Shown here: positions 55,884 to 64,000 of the stretch, piece by piece
How the letters are laid out: each line of letters opens with the position of its first letter
Position numbering within the stretch: the stretch's first letter is position 1
DNA from: Bedellia somnulentella
Lineage: Eukaryota > Arthropoda > Insecta > Lepidoptera > Bedelliidae
Length of the DNA: 64,000 bases
Direction: 5' to 3'
Assembly (NCBI GenBank): GCA_963576735.1
Contig: OY755171.1
Location: 8,866,001-8,930,000 of the forward strand
Notes under the pieces: generated by a model
The model's database searches: none
The model's input: the letters and a program-made list of their open reading frames with translations, nothing else
What the model was told of the DNA's origin: nothing
Position numbers and translations under genes: made by a program

Positions 55884-58800
55884 CTGAAATGAAATAATAT
55901 ATATTTGTATACATGTAAAATTTATTTTATTTTACTTATCAAATATTCTCAAATTTCAGATCAATTTGCTAGTTACATTATTTATCGATAGTCTCTGCCT
56001 ACCCCAATGGGAACTAACGGCGTGAGAATATGTATGTATGTATGTATGTAATATTTATATCAATAAATTATTACAAAGTTAGTAGTAAATATAAATAGCT
56101 TCTTCGTAAAATGAAATCGAGGATACTATTATTATTGTTGTTTCGTATGATTTAAATAACTAAGCACTTTAATTGTTGTAAAATAATAGAATAAATATTG
56201 AAAAGACTAACCTTTATCTGGTTCAGGTTCCGGCGGAGGATCTGAAAATATAATTTACGACTTTTAGTTTTAATTCCTCACATAACATAACTTTAATTAT
56301 TGTCTATATATAAAATCGAATAGTCTTTAAAGTACTCTAATTATACCTAAACAATAAATTAGTATTGTAGAAAAAAACCTGTTTTCACTTTGAATGGTCT
56401 CCCTGAATGTTCTCTCACAAAGTGCGAATAAGTGCATTCGTGAAAGGTGCGGTGTGATAGATGATATTGTAAAAAAGACAGACACAGTAATGTTAGTATG
56501 GTTTCGGCAAATAATGAGGTTGGATAAATTTAAATTCGGCCAATGTCCTCCACATTGGCCGAATTTAGGTAATGCCAGTAAAAGACGACGAAGGATAGAT
56601 CAAATAGACAAATGTGTGAATTAATTTGTGCATAAATCAATAAACTAAGTCACCAATATATTCATAATAAATAATTACCTCTATAAAATATATCTCTTCT
56701 CCTACTCAGGTAACCTGCATTAGGGATGTCCAGGTCACATAATATTTCTACCGTAGGGGGTAGAGAGTCGATCCTTACAAGAGAGCTGGCTAAAGCCGTG
56801 TATCTTCCATTAATGAGATTCACTGAAGTTTTTGCGTTGAGAGGTCTGTTGAGTAAAGAAATAGTTTGTTATCTATTAAATTGTTTCGCTAATAAAAAAA
56901 ATCACCATAATTTCAAAGTTAATACAGCCAAAGAAACGTTGTTAGTGTTGAAAGTAGTGTGTTGCTTTCCTTATTTCCTCTCTATCTCGATCGCCTGTTT
57001 TGTGCTCTCGTTTGCAAAATGTGACAGTTTTACCTTTTTTTTTAATAACATACATACTATCATTAACACTTGCGCCATTAGTTCCAATTTGAGTAGGCTA
57101 AAGAGTAAAATTAATAATTTTGAATTCGATTGACCAATTCATGCGTTTAAATCCCGATCAATAGTCTAATTTGGCACTGAAAAGACCTTTCGATTAACTC
57201 GCACTGCGCATTTACTTGGGTCAAAATAATTAAAATGCATGAAGTTTTATTTAATCAGACTATAAATTCATTAAAAAGAAAAATACTATTTGTTTTGTGT
57301 GTATCTTTCTGAATCACATATGATTGAATCTGTTTCCACTACCTAAAAGCCATGTTTAGAGTTTTATTTATTAGTTTTGTTTGGATATTATTATTTAGAC
57401 AGCACCTAAAATAAAACAGAACTAATGATGTCTCTCAAGATCAAACTTTGACGTCATATATCACTGAAAGGGTGACAGAGCTTCTCACACTTAAAAATCT
57501 GGTTTGATTATTTTTACCTGGTGTTTAGAGATTATGCTTGAAAAATATACTCTGGTAAAATGGATAAATAATTTATTTACCAATTAATAAATAAGTGGTA
57601 CGAAAGTTTGTAAAATTTAAAAGGAGTCGAATCGGTTCTGGCTCAGCATATGCACCTCAGCTGCGTATCTTACAAGACACATCAGCTGCTGCACGCTGGT
57701 TTTCAGACAGCACCAGTTTATATATATTTTTTTATCTTTAAGCAAGCCTATCACATTTTTTTGTGTGATTTCACTGTTACATGACTTTAGGGTCAACATT
57801 GCCATGTGGCAAGCATTACAATATTTTCCCTCACCGTTAACAACCATGATAAATTAATCAGACACATGACACATTGGTGTTATCCCGATCCGGGATTGGA
57901 ACCCACACTTTTTTGCACGATAGGCAGTTGTTGTCCCTACTGAACTATAAGATAGTCTTTTAAACTTATCACGATTTTAATTGTATTTATATCTTTATGT
58001 TTATATTTCCTTATTTTCTTTATTTAACTATTAAAATAAATTGTATTGACCTGTTACCAGCTTGTATGGTGATTTCTGGTTTGGGAAACATCCCCTCAGC
58101 CGAACAGATGATATTTAACCATCCATCTTCCAACCGATCTAGGACTAAGTTGAAACTGGTTTCCATTGCTGAAAATTAAAATAATAGTTAAATAAAGATA
58201 TTGTATACTACTAGCTTACATACTACTTATTATACTTTTCAACATAGCTGTTATATCAAAAGTGATTTGATTCATACGTATTGTTTTAATAATGTTATAA
58301 AATATTTTAAAATGAGGTGAGTTATAGTTAAAATTAGTAAAAAACTTCATAAAACTTAAAAATGTGTAGTGCTGGATTAACATAACATAACATTTCTTTC
58401 AGATGTCATATGAGGTGGCTAAGCATACTAGGGCTTTCCACCACTTTCAAAAAACAGTAATTACTAATTCTGAAACTCCGACTAAACTCTTTTGGGATAT
58501 AGATCCCTTTATGATTATAGAGCCTTGCGTATATCTATGTCTACAAAATCAAATTTCATAAAACATGTGTAAAAAGAAGATGATTTAAAAAAAAAATGGA
58601 GTTTATAGAATGTTTCGTAATTTTTGTAATTTATGACTTAATATATTTATTTATAAGGAATATTTTAGTCTTATCTATGCTAAAAGGTTGAGTGCTAAGA
58701 AATAAGTTCTTCATTGCCATTCTAACCAGCAACCGTAGCATATAACTGTGAGAGACAACGATATCTCACATCGTAATTTAAACTTAACAATATTTTTCAT

Positions 58801-61800
58801 ACAAGTTTGAAGTTGATATGATATATATTTAACGTTTGATTAGAATTCGGAAAAGGTTATTAAATTCAAACAACTTGTACTTTCTGTATCAAAAAAGAAA
58901 CTAAATTTCATTATTATAAAAAAAATGGGCTAAACCAAAGCACCAAAATAAGATCTCACAAACAAAAAGCGGTTGAAACGAAACAAATCATTAATGGTAA
59001 TAGATTTAAAATTAATTCTGGGTTCACAAACATATATAATTAAAATCCATCAGTTGAGGCCAAAAACAATGTTTTTTGAGATAACTAGTAGTTTAAAAAT
59101 ATACATAATATATATAAAATCACAGCCATAAATCGCAAAATTGGGAAGCCAGAGCTTTAAAACTAGAAACTCTACAGCTACATTTAGAAGTTGATAGAGG
59201 GACAAGATGGTAGAAATTAAGTATTATTGGTGATAGGTATTCAACTGCGTCGGCCAAAAACTACTTGAAAACTACACTTAGTCACCTCTTACGACACCCG
59301 TGGGTAGAAAAGGTTAGTAACATTCTAAGCCGGCACTACACGGTCAAGAATATAATATATTATATATTTATATATGAACACACATGCCTCATTATCTTCT
59401 ATCTACATCACACATCTCGTAGGATTCAGTCACTCTTAATCACTAAGATACACAAAATGGATCCATTAACCATTAGAAGACAACAAACAAGTGGATTTAT
59501 TTTCAATTAAATTAGTTCCACTGCCTCACTTCGTCGTTCCGCAGTTTTTTTTCTTTCTTAATCACCAGGACTTTTTTAATTTGCAAGATTGTGAGAACAA
59601 TCTTAGTTTATGAAAAATTTAATTATTAGAAAATGAAACTGTAATGCGAATTTACTTTTGAATGAAGACCAGTTTAGAATGTATTGAATATATATATCTA
59701 CCTTCAAATATACCTAGCTATAAACCCTAGCTATAAAGGGGTAGATCAGAGCCTCTCATCTTCGGATTAATGACGCAGCCACTTTTGGAATCGACTAGTG
59801 TAAAAGATGGTTTGATGAAGAATAGTTGGTGATAGTTTCGCAGCCACAGCACCAAACACAATAATTGAAAAAGAAGCGTTGCTTTAATCACTTCCTATCT
59901 CTAGCCACCTCGTATACGCAAAATATGTACTTATACATTTTAGTTGTAATCTAAATATGATGATTATACGAAATATGAAAAATATACTATGAACGTTTAT
60001 ACAAAAACACATACATACATATACTCACGGCTATAAATCCCAAGAAGGGGTAGCCAGAGCTAAGGAACTAGAAGTTCCTCAGCCACTTTTAGAAAGTTGA
60101 GTGCGGAAAAGTTGGCAAAATAAAGGTTGTTGGTGATGGGTCTCCAACCGCATCGCGCAAAAATCCCTTAAAAGCCCCAACACCGTTAGTCGCCTCTTAC
60201 GTACATCCACCGGCAGAAATGGGGTAGTATTATTCTAAGCCGACACTACACAGCAACCATATACAAAAAATGATTGATTATTCTAAATCACAAATGTTTA
60301 AAGTATCTTTAATTTCAAAGACGGTGTATGACATTTTTAAAATGATAAAAACAATGTTTATAGAAAAGTAAGTAAAGTGGTTTTATAAATAAATTGGAAA
60401 TACGTGTGCCAACCACAACCCGTTCCTAACAATTTCCCTTAAAGTCCGCTTTACATTTTCAACAATATAAAATTAAAAGAAACCCATTAAAGGCACGGTA
60501 CCTATGTTACATCAAAGTTTTTTTGTTTATGCAGCCTGGTGGAGCTCCACTGTAATTTCCTGTCAGTCTTTCAGAGTGAAGCCTGCACCCAACAACGCAA
60601 TATAGCTTTGCAAAGTGAAAATTATTAACGGCAAAGCTACTGAAATCCTTATACCTTGCTATAAAAAAAGCTAATGAAACTTGGAATAGAAATTTAAAAG
60701 CAATTTGTTTTGTTTGTGACGTGATACCTTGAGTTTTTTGTCACCTTTTATTTTTTTGGTATATATCATTCATTTATTCATATACTCACGGCCGTAAATC
60801 CCAAAAAGAGGTAGCCAGAGGTCCAGCCACAATTGGAAGTTAATAGGGCACAAGATATAGGTAGAAATAAAGTATTGTTGATGATGGGTTTCCAACTGCA
60901 TCGACCCAAAACCATTTAAAAAATCCCCTTACCCTTAGTCGCCTCTTACGACACCCGTGGGTGGGCTGGTGGTGGTGGCTATATACTAGTATGATTACTT
61001 AAACACATAAAAACTCGCGGAATTAGTTTCTATTGGGGTAAGCAGAGGCAATTTATCGTAAATAGATACAATTCAGGCAAAACTACACAAGTTTTATTTA
61101 CCTATGGATATTTTCATTCATTCTCTTGTATTCCTCACATTTTTGATGCCTGCATTTTTAAAAATTCGAATTAACATTTTAGCTTTGTTTATTGTAGCTA
61201 GTATGATGTCGCTGTTATTAACTTACAGATGTATTCCAAATATATATATATATATATATATTAATTATCAAAATATATTCAGTAATGTCTTATTTTAAAT
61301 TAAATTTCATTTTGGTCGAAAACTTATAATAATCTTAGACTATTTAGTTACTTATTGGACTATTGTATAACCATAAAGAAAAAATAACTGAATTGTACGA
61401 TTTACAATTGTACGATTTACGTAGTTAATGATCAATTTCGACTTTAAATTGCTAATTAATAAACATCAATCGATTGGTATCAAAATGGAAACTAAACGGG
61501 ACAGGAAATTCTCACCAGTTCCTGTTGTATTCGGCCTTTTCGGTTAAAAGTCATGTTTTTTAAATATATTCTCTTTCATGGCTATCCATTTTATACAACG
61601 ATCAAATAAGGACCAAATTTTAACTAAATTATAATAATTAGTCATCAAAAATCATGTTTGGAAAAAATGGAGATGTTGTTATACTTATTTGCTTAGGTTT
61701 TACCTCAAATTTTGCAAGGGCTTAAATGCATCCCATAGATCTATAAAAAAATCAAAACGGAGTCTTCTCGAATAACCTACTGATAAAAATGGTACACTTT

Positions 61801-63526
61801 TGTATGTGAGTGAGTATTACTACTAAACTGAACTTTATGTGTTCAGAAAATCATCTGTGTGTGCACTATGCTCACGCCCATTATTCCCATTAGGGTAGGT
61901 AGAGACTATTGATAGCGACTTTGCACGATCTTGACAAATCTTTCTACAAGAACTTGAGTTAACTTTGGGCATAATACGCTCAGCCATTCGTTTATGCATC
62001 AATAAGGTACTAAGAATAAAAGAATCTATAATTACTGCCCAACAAAGAAAATAATCGGAAATTTAACACAACCCGAATACACGCCCAGAACTAATGGACT
62101 ACAAAACAATGCAGTCTCGTTTGCTTCGACAAATTCATCAATATTTAAAACAGATTGCCGTATCTACTTCACGAGCAATCGCGTGACTATCAAACGTTAA
62201 ATTTTGTATTTCAATACATAAATCATACTTACCAAATGGTAAAGAAAGAGTTCGAAAAAACATTTGTCTTAGGTTACCGAAATTGTCTAATAAATTATTA
62301 ATTTTGACGGATTTAGTGAATTGTATATCATATTCAAAGAACGAAAAAAAAATAATAACAAATCAACCATGAAAAGGCTTTGGAAATACAGCCCTTCACA
62401 ACAGAAAAAAATATTGTTTTATAGGTCTTTAGTGTCGGCATAGAATAACACTACCCCATTTTTTCCCATGGGTGTTCGCAAGAGGCGACTAAGGGTGTTG
62501 GAGCTTTTTAAGTGATTTTGAAGGGACCTGTCACGATCAATCTTTTTTTTACAATCTATTCCCTCTAAACTACAAAAAGTGGCTGTCACAAGTCACAATG
62601 AATTAAATATTATAACCTTTATATATAACTTATTCATATAATAATTATTCCTCTTACCATATATAATCATCTGTCTCGTTCTTTCGTCTTCAGATAGAAA
62701 CGTTGAAACAACGCAGGTGTAATTTCCACTAAGTTCTGGAACTGGTGATAAAATTCTTAGCGCTCTGTGTTGAGTGTACGGGTTGTTTGACACTCGGTAC
62801 TTTAGATCCAGCTAGAGAAACGAACAACAGTTATTATTTAAACAAATACTTTTAAATATAAATTAATGTGGTTTAAAATCTTAAAGAAATACAGAGTATT
62901 TTTCATGGAAATTAAAACAATTTACAATTAAGATTATTACAAAGCGTACATTTTTCACAGAATTCAGCAATCACTTTTAAACATCTGGAATGGAAAATAA
63001 TTATTATTTATTCCTACTACCCCATTTCTACCGGTGGGTGTACGTAAGAGGCGACTAACGGTATTGGAGCTTTTAAGGAATTTTTGGGCGATGAGGTTGG
63101 AGACCCATCACCAATAACCTTTATTTTACCATCTTTTCCCCACTTAACTTTCCAAAAGTGGCTTAGGAATTTCTAATTCCAAAGCTCTGGCTACCCCATC
63201 TAGGGATTTATAGCCGTGAGTATATGTATGTATGTATGTTCCTTTTTAAAAGTAGCTGATTGTTCATTTTAAATCTAATTCAACCCGTACTCAATTATTA
63301 TCTTTGCATAAAATATGTACCTTGTCTTTCAGAATGCCTAGAGCTTGTGGTTTCTGTGGTGGGATCCATTGATAGACAGGCTGTGACTTGTCTATATAGA
63401 ACCACTTAACCACTAATCCGGTGACGTTGTCAGTAAGGTAATCACAGTCAAGTGTTAGAGCTGGCTGGAACAGATAGGGCATTGCTTCTGGTACTCGCAT
63501 GTTAATTATACGGACGGAGTTTGCGC
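55807..63526 (-). CDS. Two-Ig-domain cell-surface protein gene, 3' six exons (5' end outside window)
   Basis: Six exons with GT-AG borders and matching phases give 249 residues and a stop. From the N side: 63321-63526, 62658-62811, 58051-58168, 56679-56845, 56212-56241, 55807-55883. Ig domain 1 has LTLDCDYL and VVKWFY in the first exon and LSGNYTCVVSTF in the second. Ig domain 2 has GWLNIICSAEGMFPKP (third) and VEILCDLDIPNAGYL (fourth). A linker DPPPEPEPDK and a hydrophobic end ILSSTAVVLICSVILNYWY with tail SRQT (GPI signal or membrane anchor) finish it. The two-domain layout recalls insect beaten-path-type adhesion proteins, but I do not recognise the gene. The signal peptide exon must lie beyond 64000. 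All introns contain repeats, while the exons are clean. Confidence 0.88.
55884..56211. other. Intron with short family C insertion
   Basis: Bases 55985-56050 (CGATAGTCTCTGCCTACCCC, AATGGGAACTAACGGCGTGA, TATG tail) are a ~65-bp LINE 3' end on the strand opposite to the gene. Confidence 0.75.
56212..56241 (-). CDS. Ig gene 30-bp microexon: Pro/Glu linker
   Basis: Acceptor TTTTCAG, donor GTTAGT. Encodes DPPPEPEPDK together with a base from the previous exon. It is a short, stiff, acidic spacer between Ig domain 2 and the anchor. Confidence 0.82.
56425..56620 (+). pseudogene. Family C LINE fragment in an intron, with internal palindrome
   Basis: Reads ERCGVIDDIVKKTD, MLVWFRQIMRLD and, further on, KRRRRIDQIDKCV: a diverged C-terminal LINE fragment. 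AAATTCGGCCAATG (56532-56545) is repeated inverted at 56553-56566, replacing the usual middle part. Confidence 0.65.
56679..56845 (-). CDS. Ig gene exon: second half of Ig domain 2
   Basis: Acceptor ACTCAACAG, donor GTAATT. One base in, phase 1 out. Reads PLNAKTSVNLINGRYTALAS, SLVRIDSLPPTVEILCDLDI, PNAGYLSRRRDIFYR. It contributes the second cysteine of Ig domain 2. Confidence 0.85.
56846..58050. other. Intron with LINE and SINE scraps
   Basis: Bases 57068-57110 resemble a family C 3' end (reverse). Bases 57740-57950 are the 5' half of a family B SINE (reverse), with TTTTCCCTCACCGTTAACAA and a B-box region CCGGGATTGGAACCC. No further exon was recognised. Confidence 0.6.
58051..58168 (-). CDS. 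Ig gene exon: first half of Ig domain 2
   Basis: Acceptor TTTTCAG, donor GTCAAT after 58051. Reads METSFNLVLDRLEDGWLNII, CSAEGMFPKPEITIQAGN. A second possible donor, GTAACA after 58058, lies 7 bp upstream and gives phase 1 instead of phase 2 (see findings). Confidence 0.85.
59105..59345 (-). repeat. Family A copy
   Basis: CACAGCCATAAATCGCAAAA through TTGGTGATAGGTATTCAACT to GACACCCGTGGGTAGAAAAG and CTAAGCCGGCACTACACGG. Confidence 0.8.
59705..59910 (-). repeat. Family A copy, strongly diverged
   Basis: ACCTAGCTATAAACCC, GGGGTAGATCAGAGCCTC, GCAGCCACTTTTGGAATCGA and a decayed remainder. Confidence 0.55.
60008..60258 (-). repeat. Family A copy, near-consensus
   Basis: CATACATATACTCACGGCTA, GGGGTAGCCAGAGCTAAGGA, GTTGTTGGTGATGGGTCTCC and CTAAGCCGACACTACACAGC: full length. 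Confidence 0.88.
60775..60970 (-). repeat. Family A copy with internal deletion
   Basis: CATATACTCACGGCCGTAAA, AGAGGTAGCCAGAGGTCCAG (part missing), GATGGGTTTCCAACTGCATC and GACACCCGTGGGTGGGCTGG. Confidence 0.8.
62425..62590 (+). repeat. Family A copy, 3' part truncated
   Basis: TTAGTGTCGGCATAGAATAA, CCATGGGTGTTCGC, GGCGACTAAGGGTGTTGG, ending near AAAAAGTGGCTGTCAC, within 70 bp of the exon ending at 62658. Confidence 0.75.
62658..62811 (-). CDS. Ig gene exon: second half of Ig domain 1
   Basis: Acceptor CTCTAG, donor GTAAGA. Phase 0 in, phase 1 out. Reads LDLKYRVSNNPYTQHRALRI, LSPVPELSGNYTCVVSTFLS, EDERTRQMIIY. SGNYTC is the canonical Y-x-C of an Ig F strand and carries an NYT glycosylation sequon. 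Confidence 0.9.
63010..63240 (+). repeat. Family A copy in the 0.5-kb intron
   Basis: ACTACCCCATTTCTACCGGT, GGTTGGAGACCCATCACC, CTCTGGCTACCCCATCTAGG and GCCGTGAGTATATGTATG. It makes up nearly half of the intron between 62812 and 63320. Confidence 0.88.
63321..63526 (-). CDS. Ig gene exon: first half of Ig domain 1
   Basis: Acceptor TTTCAG before 63526, donor GTACAT after 63321. It starts with two bases completing a codon and ends in phase 0. Reads ANSVRIINMRVPEAMPYLFQ, PALTLDCDYLTDNVTG, LVVKWFYIDKSQPVYQWIPP and KPQALGILKDK. It holds the first Ig cysteine and the core tryptophan. NVT is a possible N-glycosylation site. Confidence 0.88.
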
Positions 63527-64000
63527 CTGAAATAGAAAAGTGAATATATTGATAAGAATTTTTGGAATACCTTGTGTTTAGCTAAGACTGCCGAAAGCCG
63601 AAATCGAAAATTTGAATAGCACTTATGATTTTGGGGTATTAAAGGATTGTTGACCAATGTCACTGGATAATATATATTTAATTTCTTCCACTCAACTGTC
63701 AAATTTGACTGAGGAATAACTATTTCTGAAGCTTTGGCTTTCTCTTATAACCGAGAGTATTTTTAAATTACTGTTTTTCTGATTACCAACCTAAATTATA
63801 AATAAGTTTGAAAAGCTAATTAGTAGATTAGGTAAACCACAACGTATTTGGAATTAAATTAATACTCAAAGTTTGAAATTAGTTCCAACATACTTCGATG
63901 GTTTGAATGCTCAACAAACTTCAAATTTTACTAACAAAAAAAAGAAAAAAATATACAGCCCAGAAATATAATAGAACAAAGAAAAGACTATGAACATATT
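63527..64000. other. Partial intron with a decayed family A copy
   Basis: Bases 63635-63770 (GTTGACCAATGTCACTGG, then CTTCCACTCAACTGTC and GAAGCTTTGGCTTTC) are a degraded plus-strand family A copy. The remaining sequence to the window end shows no exon that I recognise. Confidence 0.5.

Larger units (their letters stand above)
58169..62657. other. 4.5-kb intron rich in family A copies
   Basis: Contains the family A copies listed separately, family C 3' scraps at 61010-61085 and 61870-61950 (both reverse), and an (AT)n run at 61240-61261. No additional exon was recognised. Confidence 0.6.

Noticed and set aside
61240..61261. (AT)n run
   Set aside because: Plain microsatellite in an intron with no further structure.

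Overview
The window looks like AT-rich insect DNA, most probably from a moth or butterfly. That is an inference from the repertoire: mariner/Tc1, piggyBac, BEL/Pao, an RLE-type and an APE-type non-LTR retrotransposon, a tRNA-derived SINE, and a multi-exon gene with canonical GT-AG introns. Nothing looks bacterial. No rRNA, functional tRNA or CRISPR array was seen.

Layout. 0-1.2 kb: a dead DD41D mariner-like element with about 190-bp terminal inverted repeats (TIRs). 3.3-6.2 kb (minus): an open 1000-codon single-ORF retrotransposon of R2-superfamily type (zinc finger, reverse transcriptase with YLDD, restriction-like endonuclease). 8.6-18 kb: repeats and small transposon relics. 18.7-24.6 kb: a mariner and a complete RTE-type LINE (ORF1 plus ORF2, 8-bp target-site duplication) only 3 bp apart in one older repeat. 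34.3-36.7 kb (minus): a BEL/Pao Gag-protease ORF without the rest of pol. 40.6-41.7 kb: a TTAA-flanked piggyBac derivative holding a long hairpin. 41.8-42.9 kb: a maT/Tc1 relic. 45.0-48.6 kb: an unclassified DNA transposon with a nested LINE, itself split by a SINE. 54.8-55.4 kb: a foldback with 170-bp perfect arms.

The only convincing host gene is on the minus strand at 55.8-63.5 kb: six exons encode two Ig domains, a short proline/glutamate linker and a C-terminal hydrophobic anchor. Its 5' end lies beyond the window. Every complete intron holds a repeat insertion.

Three repeat families are used as labels below. Family A is a ~240-bp SINE-like repeat with about 25 copies. Family B is a ~378-bp tRNA-derived SINE. 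Family C consists of 5'-truncated 3' ends of an RTE-like LINE. All three end in nearly the same ~45 bp followed by a TATG-type tail. This suggests one shared retrotransposition machinery and is the most system-like observation here. The stretches 9.2-11.4, 25.6-27.4 and 48.7-53.9 kb show little recognisable content.
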